A DNA stretch of 64,000 nucleotides from Halovulum marinum (GCF_009697225.1 NZ_WIND01000013.1:1-64000); one strand, 5' to 3'; shown: positions 25,309-34,613, numbered from the stretch's first letter. Notes: a model not told the origin generated them from the letters alone. Translations and numbers: made by a program.

Positions 25309-26616
25309 TCAGTACCCGTCGGGGCGCGGCCCGGCACCGATGCCGTAGTCGTCCTCGTCATCGTACTCGGGCTCATCCTCGTCTTCGTCATCGAAGCCGA
25401 AGTCGATCTCGGCGCCGTTGTCGTAGCGCAGGTCCTTGAGCTCGTCGCGCAGCGCCTGCAGCTCGTCCTCGGTCGGAACGTCGGCCTCGGTCAGCTGCTC
25501 CATCATCGGGGCGGCGTCGAAGTCCTTCACGCGGGTCTCGCTGTCCCATGCGTAGAGCACGGCACCGGCCTGGTCGGCGATCAGCATCATGTCGACGCCA
25601 CCGCGGCTGAACATCTTCCCTTCGAAGGAGTAGCCCGGCATGCGGCTGGTCAGCAGTGCGCGCGTCTTCTCGATCGCACCCGGGCCCCACTCGGTTTCCT
25701 CGTGGCGGCGCAGGTCGGCGATGACCGTGTTCGCGTCACGAGGGCCGAGGCGGCGGGACTGGATTTCCTCGAGCGGGGTCGTGGTCAGCGGCGCGAAGGC
25801 CAGTCCGATCAGCTCCCGGTTCGGCATCATCGCGGCGACCTGGGCAGCGGTCATGCCCTGCCCCGCGCTCGGCAGGTCGTTCAGCTCGTCGGTGACGCGC
25901 TCGAGGCCATGCTCGCGCTTTTCCCCGGCCGGCGCGGCATCGGCTGCCCGGAGCTTCGCGATCTCCGTGCGCAGCGACTTGGCCTCCTGGGCCATGCGCG
26001 CGTCTTCGGCGGTGAGGTTGTGCGCGGTCGCCCTGCCGATCCTGAACTCGGCCATCGCGGCGATCGACTTGCCTTCCAGGCCGCTGAACGGGTTGTCGTG
26101 CTCTGCAGCCAGGCGCGCTTTCATGCAAGCCACGAAGCCGTCGTTCTGTGCAAAGGCGCCATCGGCGTAGCGGGGCTTGGCCGGCACGAACTCGTCGTCC
26201 TCGGCGAGCTCGCCGCGCGCGACGAGCGCGCGGTGCTCCCGCTGCGCCTTCTCGTTATGCTCGACGAGATCCTTGCGATTCTGCCGATCGTCGCGTCCCA
26301 TGTCGACGAGACGCACGGCGGTATCGACCATGTCGCTCGCGCCCACGACGCTCTCGGTGCCATCGCCCATCGGCACGACGATCGAGAGATCGTTCCAGCC
26401 CATCGGATCGAGGACGCGGCCCTTGCGCTTGCCGCCTTCCGGCTGCCAGCTGACGATGACGTCGCCGGCCTTCAGTTCCTGGCCGACCTTGTCGGCGGTG
26501 TCGGCAGGCAGGTCGCGCAGCAGGTCTTCCGTCAGCGGAAGGATTTTCGCGGGGGCGCTTTCGTAGCGGGCCTTCATGCCCTTCTCGGCGAACGCCTGGG
26601 TCAGCGTGGTGGTCAT
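25309..26616 (-). CDS. Acidic-tailed plasmid hypothetical protein
   Basis: A 435-residue cytoplasmic protein of unknown function. The N-terminal region has an R-K-G-R-V-L-D-P-M-G-W-N-D motif. The middle is helical with a possible coiled coil (A-Q-E-A-K-S-L-R-T-E-I-A-K-L). The C-terminus is extremely acidic (D-D-E-D-E-D-E-P-E-Y-D-D-E-D-D-Y), as in some DNA-mimic or DNA-replacement proteins. It has its own terminator, and a TTTTTCGCG variant of the plasmid motif lies about 70 bases upstream of the start. Confidence 0.6.
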   Translation of the reverse strand: MTTTLTQAFAEKGMKARYESAPAKILPLTEDLLRDLPADTADKVGQELKAGDVIVSWQPEGGKRKGRVLDPMGWNDLSIVVPMGDGTESVVGASDMVDTAVRLVDMGRDDRQNRKDLVEHNEKAQREHRALVARGELAEDDEFVPAKPRYADGAFAQNDGFVACMKARLAAEHDNPFSGLEGKSIAAMAEFRIGRATAHNLTAEDARMAQEAKSLRTEIAKLRAADAAPAGEKREHGLERVTDELNDLPSAGQGMTAAQVAAMMPNRELIGLAFAPLTTTPLEEIQSRRLGPRDANTVIADLRRHEETEWGPGAIEKTRALLTSRMPGYSFEGKMFSRGGVDMMLIADQAGAVLYAWDSETRVKDFDAAPMMEQLTEADVPTEDELQALRDELKDLRYDNGAEIDFGFDDEDEDEPEYDDEDDYGIGAGPRPDGY

Positions 26617-26807
26617 GAATGTCTCCTTGAGATCGGGTGTCCTGCCAGAGCGTATGGTGGACGTCTGAAAATCGCAATGATTCGTGTTTTTCGCGTACTC
26701 GAAAGAGGCCCGCTTCGGAACCCTCCGCTCAGGATATGAGCGGAGTAGCGGAGTAGACGCGAGAGATCCGTGGCGTGGGCACGTGAGAAAGTCTCATCTG
26801 GTATTTG

Positions 26808-26816
26808 TTTTTCGCA
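26808..26816. promoter_or_regulatory. TTTTTCGCA element
   Basis: Exact copy of the plasmid 9-mer, 12 bases before the ATG of the small gene at 26829. A variant (TTTTTCGCG) lies at 26686-26694, on the side of the minus-strand hypothetical gene, so both divergent genes carry the element. Confidence 0.45.
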
Positions 26817-26828
26817 AACTATCAGGCT

Positions 26829-27032
26829 ATGCTTCCAAGGTCAACGAATTCCCCGCCTCTCCAGGCAATCCTGCCAGGCGTCACCCGCTTGGTGTGGCGC
26901 CAGGTGCTTCCTCCGGCTATGCAGGAGACGCTCGATTTGCCACCGAGCGCTGCCGACCGGCAGCGTGTCGATCGCACCGCCCGCCTGCGAGCCGCGCCGG
27001 AGCCAGAACTGACCAAGGACCCCGTATCGTGA
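26829..27032 (+). CDS. Small protein coupled to the RarA-like ATPase
   Basis: A 67-residue frame (M-L-P-R-S-T-N-S-P-P-L-Q-A-I-L) ending in a stop that overlaps the GTG start of the next gene in GTGA. The overlap and the motif just upstream suggest a real translated frame that sets up coupled translation of the ATPase. The sequence is proline- and arginine-rich and no family is recognised. An in-frame ATG at 26805 is an alternative start. Confidence 0.45.
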   Translation: MLPRSTNSPPLQAILPGVTRLVWRQVLPPAMQETLDLPPSAADRQRVDRTARLRAAPEPELTKDPVS

Positions 27033-28330
27033 AAGATCTCTTCGCCGCCGAGCCTGCATCGCGCCCACTTGCGCACCTCCTGCGCCCGCAGTCCCTCGAC
27101 GAGGTGATCGGGCAGGAAAAGGCCGTTGCGCCCGGCGGCATCCTGCGCCGGAGAATTGCCGCCCAGCAGCTGGGCAGCATCATCCTTTTCGGGCCGCCGG
27201 GCATCGGCAAGACCTCGATCGCCGAGGCCGTGGGGCGGGAACTCGGCAAGGAGTTCCGCCAGCTCCACGCCACCCGGGCCGGGGTGAAGGATATCCGGGC
27301 GCTTGCGGACGAGGCCGCGCGCACCCCGCTTCTCATCTTCGTCGACGAGGTCCACCGCTTCTCGGCGACGCAGGCGGACGATCTCCTGGCGATCTCCGAG
27401 AACGGTACGGCCGACTTCATCGGCGCGACCACCCAGAATCCCTACACGTCGCTCCCCAAGGCGCTCATCTCCCGCTCGACGGTGGTGAAGCTCGAGCCGC
27501 TCTCGATCGAGGACATGGAGAAGGTTCTGGATCGCGGCCTGGCGCATTTCGCGAAGGCGGGGCTCGAGGTCGCGCTCTCGCCAGCGCACAAGCGCACCAT
27601 CGCCGGGCGATCGGGCGGCGACGCCCGCGCCGCGCTGACCGTGCTCGAGAGTCTCGCGATCGGTCATGGCAGCGGAAATCGCGTCGAGATCACCGACGAC
27701 ATGCTGGCCGACGCCTACGAGGCCGCCCCGGTCAACCACGATCGCGGCGGTGATCAGCACTACGACATCATCTCGGCTTTCGTGAAGAGCATGCGGGGCT
27801 CCGATCCGGACGCGACGCTCTATTGGCTCGGCCGGCTCATCCATGGTGGCGAGGATCCCCGCTACATCGCCCGGCGCATCATGGTCCATGCAAGCGAGGA
27901 CGTCGGCCTGGCGGACAATACCGCGCTACAGACTGCCGTCGCCGCGGCGCAGGCGGTCGAGATGATCGGCTACCCCGAGGCGCGCATCATCCTCGCGCAC
28001 GCGGCCCTGCACGTCGCCCGCGCGCCGAAGTCGAACTCGGCCTGCCGCGGGATCAACCTGGCCATGCAGGCGGTGACATCGGAGCCGCCGGCGCAGGTGC
28101 CCTTGCACCTGCGCGACACGCACTATGCGGGCGCGAAGAAGCTCGGCCACGAAGGCTACCGCTCGCCCCATGGCGATCCCCGCGGCTGGCTGGAGCAGGC
28201 CTATGCTCCTGGCCTCGAGCGCGGCCGGTTCTACCAGAGCGACGCGCGCAGTGCCGCGACCTTCGAGAAGCGCGCGGACGAGTTCGCGCAAGGCCTCACG
28301 GGCAAGCCGGTGGCGCGGACTTTCGAGTGA
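27029..28330 (+). CDS. RarA/MgsA-type AAA ATPase
   Basis: 433 residues from a GTG at 27029. It starts V-K-D-L-F-A-A-E-P-A-S-R-P-L-A-H-L-L-R-P, as RarA proteins do. Walker A is F-G-P-P-G-I-G-K-T-S, Walker B F-V-D-E-V-H-R-F, sensor 1 G-A-T-T-Q-N-P and the arginine finger region S-R-S-T-V. The C-terminal tetramerisation domain has H-Y-D-I-I-S-A-F-V-K-S-M-R-G-S-D-P-D-A. RarA acts at stalled replication forks; a plasmid copy may support plasmid replication. Confidence 0.88.
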   Translation: MKDLFAAEPASRPLAHLLRPQSLDEVIGQEKAVAPGGILRRRIAAQQLGSIILFGPPGIGKTSIAEAVGRELGKEFRQLHATRAGVKDIRALADEAARTPLLIFVDEVHRFSATQADDLLAISENGTADFIGATTQNPYTSLPKALISRSTVVKLEPLSIEDMEKVLDRGLAHFAKAGLEVALSPAHKRTIAGRSGGDARAALTVLESLAIGHGSGNRVEITDDMLADAYEAAPVNHDRGGDQHYDIISAFVKSMRGSDPDATLYWLGRLIHGGEDPRYIARRIMVHASEDVGLADNTALQTAVAAAQAVEMIGYPEARIILAHAALHVARAPKSNSACRGINLAMQAVTSEPPAQVPLHLRDTHYAGAKKLGHEGYRSPHGDPRGWLEQAYAPGLERGRFYQSDARSAATFEKRADEFAQGLTGKPVARTFE

Positions 28331-28575
28331 TGCTTGGCGACTCGGCCCTGCCAGAAATGCAGGCCTGCGTCCGGTAGGCCTCGAGCGCTCGCGCGCCCTC
28401 TAACGGCCTGCGGGCTCCTTTCACCGGGGCGTTCACCGCTCGATTGACCACCGGGCGCCGCCAGGGCCGGTAGTCTTGGCCTTGAAGATGTGCGCCCCGC
28501 CGGCGCTGTCCAGCCCAACTGACGCCGCATTCCCGGTGGACAGCACGAGGCATCGACCCTAGCGCGACAGACAGG

Positions 28576-28715
28576 ATGATCGACCAGCGACCCGATGTGA
28601 CCTTTCACCTGGCCGCAATCGTCACGGCGAAATCGAAGTCGAGTTCGAAAAGGGCGGTGCCATCAGCCTTGATGGCAACCGAATTCTTTTCGGTGCGATC
28701 CGTGCGCACATAACT
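28576..28715 (+). pseudogene. Relic of an NAD-dependent epimerase/dehydrogenase (D-erythronate dehydrogenase-like)
   Basis: From 28576 the plus frame reads R-P-D-V-T-F-H-L-A-A-I-V; after a frame change it continues G-E-I-E-V-E-F-E-K-G-G-A-I-S-L-D-G-N-R and I-L-F-G-A-I-R-A. Together these match the D-V-x-F-H-L-A-A-I-V-S-G-E-A-E-x-D-F-x-x-G...N-L-D-G-T-R core of DenD-type sugar-acid dehydrogenases. Start, end and frame are lost. It marks the left edge of island E and suggests that sugar genes once extended further. The rest of 28331-28756 shows nothing I can support. Confidence 0.45.
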
Positions 28716-28756
28716 CCGAGGGTTAAACGCCGCGCGTTGACCAAGGCTACCGCAAA

Positions 28757-29614
28757 TCAGCGCCCTGCTCGGCAGGATTCCCCCAAGCGCAACATCCGGG
28801 CCATCTTGCCGCCTAGAACGCCACTCGCTTCAGCGGGAGCAAGATGGCCGTGACGCCGCAACACCTCCAGCGACTGCCGATAGGTCATATGCCGGGACGA
28901 GACCGGGAAATCTGATCCCCAGACCATTCGACCCGGAAACAGTTCGCGCATGAGTGTCTTGATCCATGTGAGGCCGGAATAGCGATAGTCATCCTCCGGC
29001 CCCGCAACATTCCCCAGCCCGGAGAGTTTGACAAAGACATTGAGCTGCGCGGCGACCGCCTCGGCAAGTTCCCGGTCAGCCATGGTCGTGCCGCTGCGAG
29101 GGCCGAAAAAGGCGTGATGGTGCAACAGGATCGGCAGGCCGGGGTGGCGACGTGCGAGTTCACCGCAGGCCGGCAACTGGTGCGGCATCAGGGAAAGACT
29201 GGCGACAAGGCTCATGGTCTCGGCAAGGGTGAAGAAGGCGTCGCCTTCCTCCCCCAGCAGCCAACTGCCGTCTTCGTCTTCGGTCAGGTAGGTGGTGAAG
29301 CCCTTCATGCCCCAGCGGTCGAGCGCCGCGCGAAGCCGGTCCTTGCTTCCCGGTCGCTGATAGTCCGGGGACCAGCGGCATTCCAAGTCCGGGAAAACGG
29401 TTAATCGGCCGGGGAAGCTGTCAGCGGCGTTAAAGGCATCGGCGGCGTTCGCCGGGTTGTCGCCAATGGCCGCGGCGATCACCAAGGCATGATCCACACC
29501 GTTCTGATCCATTTGCCAGATTAACTGCTCTGCCCGGGACCGGCTTTCAGGATCGGGCACGGGCGGCTGATAGGGCCACCTGTTCCAGATATGGCAATGG
29601 GCATCGACGATCAT
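28757..29614 (-). CDS. Amidohydrolase-2 family lactonase (L-fucono/L-rhamnono-lactonase-like)
   Basis: A 285-residue TIM-barrel hydrolase. It begins I-V-D-A-H-C-H-I-W-N-R-W, the first metal motif, and has I-L-L-H-H-H-A-F-F-G in the middle and V-W-G-S-D-F-P-V-S-S near the end, as in COG3618 lactonases and pyrone-dicarboxylate hydrolases. In this island it would open the lactone made by the sugar dehydrogenase, giving the acid that the enolase-family dehydratase uses. It is the last gene of the long minus-strand operon and overlaps the ABC gene by four bases. Confidence 0.8.
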   Translation of the reverse strand: MIVDAHCHIWNRWPYQPPVPDPESRSRAEQLIWQMDQNGVDHALVIAAAIGDNPANAADAFNAADSFPGRLTVFPDLECRWSPDYQRPGSKDRLRAALDRWGMKGFTTYLTEDEDGSWLLGEEGDAFFTLAETMSLVASLSLMPHQLPACGELARRHPGLPILLHHHAFFGPRSGTTMADRELAEAVAAQLNVFVKLSGLGNVAGPEDDYRYSGLTWIKTLMRELFPGRMVWGSDFPVSSRHMTYRQSLEVLRRHGHLAPAEASGVLGGKMARMLRLGESCRAGR

Positions 29615-30645
29615 TCCGCGGCAACCGTTCGGGCCGTCGCGGCGCGGCGTTGGATTTCAGCGGCGGTGGTCGTTTCGGTGCGCTCATCCATCCAGCAGGC
29701 CGATGCGCGCAACGGGTCGGTATCGAACAGGGGCGGGCGCTGCGCCCGGCACTTCTCCATCACATGCGGGCAACGCGTCGCGAATGCGCAGCCCTGGTCG
29801 GGCATGTTGCTGACCTCGCCCGTATCGCTGCCATCGCCTAGGTTCCAGGGAATGTCCGGATCGGGTGATGGGACCGCCTCGATCAGGGCGCGGGTATATG
29901 GATGGCGGGGGCGATGGATGACATCTTCGGCGCTGCCGATTTCCATTACCTGACCGCCGTAAAGAACAAGGATCGTCTCGGCCACCTGGTAGGCCGTGGT
30001 CAGGTCATGGGTCACGTAGATCAGCGCGATCCCCTGCTCGCGGTTCAGCTTCCACAGAAGCTCGAGGATGGTCGAGCGGAGCGACGCATCCACCATGCTT
30101 ACCGGTTCGTCCGCGATGATCACTGACGGCCGCAGCGCCAGGGCACGGGCGATCATGATCCGCTGTCGCTGTCCGCCTGAAAGCTGGTGGGGGTGCTTGC
30201 CTATGGTCTCTTGCGGGCGCAGGCCAACGGTCTCCATCGCCTGTTCGATCAGGTGAATGGCCTCGGCTTTCGACTGCGCCAGGCCAAAAGTGCGCAACGG
30301 CGTCACCAGCGGATGTTCGACCCGGTAGAACGGATTGAAGACCTCGAACGGGTCCTGGAAGATCGCCTGGACATCCCGGCGGAACGCCTTGACCTCGTTG
30401 GGGCTCAGCGAGGACATCGCCCTGCAGTTGTACATCACCTCGCCCGACGTCGCGGGCTGGAAGCCCAGCAGAAGTCGGGTCAGTGTCGTCTTGCCGCTGC
30501 CGCTTTCGCCCACCACCGCGGTGATCGAGGGGCTTTCCCCGCCCACTGTCAGGGACAGGTCCTGCAAGGCGGTCTTCCGGACGCGCCCGCCCAGACCCGA
30601 GGAGAATACGACGTCTACGTTCCGGGCTTCGATCGTGCTGGTCAT
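29611..30645 (-). CDS. ABC transporter ATPase (DppF/OppF-like)
   Basis: 344 residues from ATG 30645. Walker A is V-V-G-E-S-G-S-G-K-T-T, the signature L-S-G-G-Q-R-Q-R, Walker B V-I-I-A-D-E-P-V-S (Pro-Val-Ser replaces the common Pro-Thr-Ser) and the switch His in Y-V-T-H-D-L. The C-terminal oligopeptide-transporter extension has C-A-F-A-T-R-C-P-H and a later Cys, the iron-sulfur-like cysteine cluster of this subfamily. It energises the DppBC permease with the partner ATPase encoded upstream, whose stop it overlaps. Confidence 0.88.
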   Translation of the reverse strand: MTSTIEARNVDVVFSSGLGGRVRKTALQDLSLTVGGESPSITAVVGESGSGKTTLTRLLLGFQPATSGEVMYNCRAMSSLSPNEVKAFRRDVQAIFQDPFEVFNPFYRVEHPLVTPLRTFGLAQSKAEAIHLIEQAMETVGLRPQETIGKHPHQLSGGQRQRIMIARALALRPSVIIADEPVSMVDASLRSTILELLWKLNREQGIALIYVTHDLTTAYQVAETILVLYGGQVMEIGSAEDVIHRPRHPYTRALIEAVPSPDPDIPWNLGDGSDTGEVSNMPDQGCAFATRCPHVMEKCRAQRPPLFDTDPLRASACWMDERTETTTAAEIQRRAATARTVAAE

Positions 30646-31607
30646 GAAAGTTCCTCGGCCAGGTGGCAGGCGGCCAGATGGCGCGGCTCTTCGGCATCCA
30701 CCGGGCGCGGATCCGGGCGTTTGCTGCGGCAGATATCCGTCGCCATCGGGCATCGCGGGTGAAACGGGCACCCTTCCAGCTGGGTCAACAGTGAAGGCCC
30801 AACACCGGGGATCCCCTTGAAGGTTCCGCGTCGTTCGAAAGATGGCAGCGAGTCGATCAGCATCTTGGTGTAGGGGTGGCGCGGCTTGGCGAACAGTCGC
30901 CGCACCGGCCCGGTTTCCACCAACCGGCCGGCGTACATAACGCCCAGATCGTCCACGAAATGCGCCATCAGCGCCATGTCGTGCCCGATCAGCAGTATCC
31001 CCGCGCCCAATTCGCGCTGGACTCGGCCAAGGGTCGCCAGCACCTGCTTCTGAACCATCACGTCCAGCGCCGAGGTCGGCTCGTCTGCCAGGATCAGGTC
31101 CGGACCCAGCGCGATGGCCATGGCGATGCACACCCGCTGCTTCATGCCGCCGGACAATTCGTGCGGATACCGGTCCTGGACGTTGGCTGACAGGCCGACC
31201 CGTTCCAGCAGGTCCCCTAAGATCGCCCTGCGTTCGCTGCGCCCGTGGCGCACGCCGTGATCGTCGAAGATGTCGCCCATCTGCTCGCTGATCCGCAGAA
31301 CCGGGTTCAGCGACGACATCGCTCCTTGCGGCACCATCGCCATGTCCGCGAAGCGCAGCTTACGATAGGCGGGATCGCTTAGCCCGGTCAGTTCGCGCCC
31401 GTCCAGATCAATGCCGTCCGCCTCGATCCTCCCGCCCCGCAACAGGCGCATCAGCGCAAGCACGGTGGTGGATTTCCCCGAGCCGCTTTCGCCGACCAGC
31501 CCAAGCCGCCCGCCTTTTTTCAACGAGAACGAAACGTCGTTGACCGCATAGGCCGGCCCCTTGGGGGTCACGTACTCGACGCTGAGGTTTCTTACATCCA
31601 GCAGCAT
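30642..31607 (-). CDS. ABC transporter ATPase (DppD/OppD-like)
   Basis: 321 residues from ATG 31607 (M-L-L-D-V-R-N-L). Walker A is L-V-G-E-S-G-S-G-K-S-T, the signature E-L-S-G-G-M-K-Q-R, Walker B L-I-L-A-D-E-P-T-S-A-L-D and the H-loop L-I-G-H-D-M. The C-terminus has C-P-F-H-P-R-C-P-M-A-T-D-I-C of the peptide/nickel subfamily. It forms the heterodimeric motor with the downstream ATPase. In this sugar island the transporter most likely imports an oligosaccharide or sugar derivative, not a peptide. Confidence 0.88.
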   Translation of the reverse strand: MLLDVRNLSVEYVTPKGPAYAVNDVSFSLKKGGRLGLVGESGSGKSTTVLALMRLLRGGRIEADGIDLDGRELTGLSDPAYRKLRFADMAMVPQGAMSSLNPVLRISEQMGDIFDDHGVRHGRSERRAILGDLLERVGLSANVQDRYPHELSGGMKQRVCIAMAIALGPDLILADEPTSALDVMVQKQVLATLGRVQRELGAGILLIGHDMALMAHFVDDLGVMYAGRLVETGPVRRLFAKPRHPYTKMLIDSLPSFERRGTFKGIPGVGPSLLTQLEGCPFHPRCPMATDICRSKRPDPRPVDAEEPRHLAACHLAEELS

Positions 31608-31609
31608 CA

Positions 31610-32428
31610 CTACCTCGCAAGACGCTTGTTGACGGTGGAATCCAGCCCGATCGAGGTCAGCATCAATCCGACGAAGATCAGCGAGATGATGAACACCGGC
31701 GGCATCCACCACCACCACATGCCGCGCACAATTGCCGCGTAGAACTGCGCCCAGTAGATCGTCATGCCCAGCGTCAGGTCATCCTGCGGCCCCAAGCCCA
31801 GGGCCTCCAGCCCGATGGTCGCCAGCATCGCCTGGCTGACGGTCATCACGAAGCTGGCGGCGATGAAGGTCAGCAAGTTCGGCAGAACTTCGACGAAGAC
31901 CAGTTTCAGGCCGGACTGGCCATTCAGCCGTGCGATCTGGACATAGCCTCGCTCGCGCACCGACAGCGTCTGCGCCCGGATCGTGCGGGTCGCGATCATC
32001 CAACTGAGCGCGGCTACGATGACCGCCATGATCTCGACGGTCATCACGCGCACATTGGCCGCCACCAGCACCATGATCGCGATGCCGGGGATGGTCATCA
32101 TCACGTCCGAGATCGTCCGGATCACAGCATCCACCCAGCCGCCGACAAAGCCGGAGACCAGCCCGAGCACTGTTCCGACACCGAGCGAGATCAGCCCGGC
32201 CAGCAACCCGATCTTCAGGGTTTGCGGTAGCGCGTAGATGAGCACAGCGATCATGTCCCGCCCCTGCCCATCCGTGCCCAGAAGAAACTCTGTCGAAGGC
32301 TTCTGCCTTGGAATGACAGCGCCGACTTCGGCCATCTTGGGATCGGCAACCATTGGGCCGATGATGGCGGTCAGGATCAGCAGCACAAGGATGCCGAGCC
32401 CCCATCCGAGGAATGCATTCATCCGCAT
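31610..32428 (-). CDS. ABC transporter permease (DppC-like)
   Basis: A 272-residue inner-membrane protein with an N-terminal hydrophobic anchor and about five further helices. It has F-L-L-G-T-D-G-Q-G-R-D after the first helix, the hallmark of DppC permeases, and the coupling-helix region Y-V-Q-I-A-R-L-N-G-Q-S. It begins in the last base of the dppB stop and ends two bases before the next ATPase start, so the operon is tightly packed. Confidence 0.88.
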   Translation of the reverse strand: MRMNAFLGWGLGILVLLILTAIIGPMVADPKMAEVGAVIPRQKPSTEFLLGTDGQGRDMIAVLIYALPQTLKIGLLAGLISLGVGTVLGLVSGFVGGWVDAVIRTISDVMMTIPGIAIMVLVAANVRVMTVEIMAVIVAALSWMIATRTIRAQTLSVRERGYVQIARLNGQSGLKLVFVEVLPNLLTFIAASFVMTVSQAMLATIGLEALGLGPQDDLTLGMTIYWAQFYAAIVRGMWWWWMPPVFIISLIFVGLMLTSIGLDSTVNKRLAR

Positions 32429-33435
32429 CAGCCACGCCTCCGCGCCGAGATCCTCGGATCGATCAGCGGATAGATCAGATCAAGAATGAAGGTAGCCAGC
32501 GCCAGCGAGATTGACAGGAAGACAACGATGCCCTGCACCACGAAATAGTCCTTTGCCTGGATCGCCTGGTACAGGCGAAAGCCGATACCGGGATACGAGA
32601 AGATCACCTCGACGAGGATCGCGCCGGAAACGATGTGCCCGAGGGTAAGCGCCAGCTTGGTCAGCTGCGGCAGCATTGCGCTGCGCATCCCGTAGCGGCG
32701 GAAGATGCGCTTGTCCTTCAGACCCTTGGCTTCGGCCAGCGCGATGTGGTCCTCGCCCAGGGTGGAAACCAGCATACCCCGCATCCCCACGGCCCATGCC
32801 CCGGTTTCGGCTAGGATGATCGATGCGGCGGGAAGAGTGCCGTGCCAGAGAATGCCCTTCACCGTCGCCCAGTCGAAGCTGGGCGAGGTGCCGTAGGGCA
32901 ATCCGCCGCCCGCAGGGAATATGCGCCAGACCACCGCAAAGAAATACAGCAGCACCATGCCGATCAGGAAGTAGGGGACCGAGGACAGTAACAGCACCAC
33001 CGCGCCCGGTCCGCGCCACAGACGGCTGGCCTTGGGCCAGGCGATCAGCCCTCCAAGCAGTGTCCCGACCGTGAACGAAACCAGCGTCGCAAAGCCAAGC
33101 AGACCCAGCGTCCATGGCAACCCGGCGAGGATCGCCGCGCCGACCCGCTCGGGATAGCTGGCCAGCGAGAACCCCAGGTCCAGCCGGAACAGTGCGCCCC
33201 AGTAGTTGAAGTACTGGTGCAGGACCGGCTGATCGAGGCCGAACTTCTCGCGATATGCGGCGACCATTGCACCGACGTCCCCGACCGATCCGCCACCCTG
33301 CGCCAATAGCTGGCTCAACTGGCTTTCGATCGGATCGCCGGGCATCATGCGCGGCAACGCGAAGTTGATCGTCACTGCCAGAAAGATGACCAGCAGCATC
33401 ACCAGGAAGCGGCGGAGCACATAGTCGAAATACAT
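32428..33435 (-). CDS. ABC transporter permease (DppB-like)
   Basis: A 335-residue permease with six hydrophobic segments. It opens with M-Y-F-D-Y-V-L-R-R-F-L-V-M-L and N-F-A-L-P-R-M-M-P-G-D-P, typical of DppB, where the long periplasmic loop follows the first helix. The EAA-type loop is D-H-I-A-L-A-E-A-K-G-L-K-D. It pairs with DppC to form the channel for the solute delivered by the family-5 binding protein. Confidence 0.88.
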   Translation of the reverse strand: MYFDYVLRRFLVMLLVIFLAVTINFALPRMMPGDPIESQLSQLLAQGGGSVGDVGAMVAAYREKFGLDQPVLHQYFNYWGALFRLDLGFSLASYPERVGAAILAGLPWTLGLLGFATLVSFTVGTLLGGLIAWPKASRLWRGPGAVVLLLSSVPYFLIGMVLLYFFAVVWRIFPAGGGLPYGTSPSFDWATVKGILWHGTLPAASIILAETGAWAVGMRGMLVSTLGEDHIALAEAKGLKDKRIFRRYGMRSAMLPQLTKLALTLGHIVSGAILVEVIFSYPGIGFRLYQAIQAKDYFVVQGIVVFLSISLALATFILDLIYPLIDPRISARRRG

Positions 33436-33437
33436 GG

Positions 33438-34613
33438 TCAGCGCCTCATCGCAGCCAGAACGTCATCGTTCAGGCCCAAGCCAAAGCCCGGCGCGTCAGA
33501 TGGCGCGACCCGGCCATTCACGGGAACCGGCATCCCGGGAAAGACCCGGGTTTCTTCCAGCGGCACGCCCGGCGCGCCGCCAACGAAGTATTCAGCCCAA
33601 CGGATCGCGGGCGATGTCACCGACAGATGCTGGCCATAGGGCGTGTTGGCGCCTGCGTGCAGGCAGACTTCCAGCCCGTGCGCCTCGGCCAGTTGGGCGA
33701 TCTTCCGGCACCCGGTGAACCCCCCGGCCCAGCAGATATCCGGTTGGAGGATGTCGGCCACGCGGCGGGCGCAGGCGCTGCCGAACGACGGCAGGCTGTA
33801 CCAATGCTCGCCGGTCGCCAGTGTCTGCGCCGGCACGCGGCGGCGGAGTTCATCGTGCGCCTCCGCGTATTCAGGCAGAAGGCAATCTTCGATCCAGCGT
33901 AGGTTGTAGTCTTTCAGCCGGTCCACTAGCCGGACGGCAAACTCGACATCGAACGCCATCCAGCAATCGAGCATCAGTTCGACATTCGGCCCGATCAGTT
34001 CTCGTGTCCTGGCCACCAGCGCTTCGGTTCCGGCCAGACCGTCCAGCCCGTGATACAATCCGAACGGGCACGCCAGCTTGGTGCCCCGAAACCCCAGTTC
34101 CATGTGCCAGTCGGTATCGTTGCCCGTCGCATAGACGAACAGATCGTCCCGCACTGGCCCGCCTGCCAGCTTGTAGGCCGGTTGATCCAGCAGCTTGCCC
34201 TTCAGGTCCCACAGCGCGAGGTCAATCCCCGAGACCGCATAGGACGGCAGGCCTGACACGCCATAGGGCGTGGTCATGCGCATCATCATGTCCCACAGGC
34301 GTTCGATTGCCATGCAGTCCTCGCCCACCAACAGCGGCGCGAGGTGGTCGTTGATCAGGTGGATGACCGGCTGATCGTAGCGGGTCGTACCGAACCCGGT
34401 CGTGCCGTCCTCGGCGGTGATCAGGCAGCCAACGGCACCGTCATAGCGCCACGTGGACCGGAGCTTCTTGAAGCGCTCGTAGCCCGACATCGGCCCGGCC
34501 ACCTCGGCGTCCTTGGTCCAGGGCGGCCGGCGGCCTTCGGTGCCGGCTCCCTTGTAGAGGGCACCGACCATCTCGGATTTGATCGGAAAGGCCTCAATGC
34601 TGACGATCTTCAT
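33438..34613 (-). CDS. Enolase-superfamily sugar-acid dehydratase (L-rhamnonate dehydratase-like)
   Basis: A 391-residue mandelate racemase/muconate-lactonising family protein. Metal ligands are seen in L-M-L-D-C-W-M-A, W-I-E-D-C and A-T-G-E-H, and H-A-G-A-N-T-P-Y-G-Q-H carries the late catalytic histidine. G-T-K-L-A-C-P-F-G and the D-C-W-M segment point to the L-rhamnonate dehydratase branch, which makes 2-keto-3-deoxy-rhamnonate. L-fuconate or another 6-deoxy-hexonate is possible. It sits between the permease and dehydrogenase genes with overlaps on both sides. Confidence 0.8.
   Translation of the reverse strand: MKIVSIEAFPIKSEMVGALYKGAGTEGRRPPWTKDAEVAGPMSGYERFKKLRSTWRYDGAVGCLITAEDGTTGFGTTRYDQPVIHLINDHLAPLLVGEDCMAIERLWDMMMRMTTPYGVSGLPSYAVSGIDLALWDLKGKLLDQPAYKLAGGPVRDDLFVYATGNDTDWHMELGFRGTKLACPFGLYHGLDGLAGTEALVARTRELIGPNVELMLDCWMAFDVEFAVRLVDRLKDYNLRWIEDCLLPEYAEAHDELRRRVPAQTLATGEHWYSLPSFGSACARRVADILQPDICWAGGFTGCRKIAQLAEAHGLEVCLHAGANTPYGQHLSVTSPAIRWAEYFVGGAPGVPLEETRVFPGMPVPVNGRVAPSDAPGFGLGLNDDVLAAMRR

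Noticed and set aside
25213-26739. A 508-codon plus-strand frame
   Set aside because: Antisense to the acidic hypothetical gene, which has its own terminator and start region.
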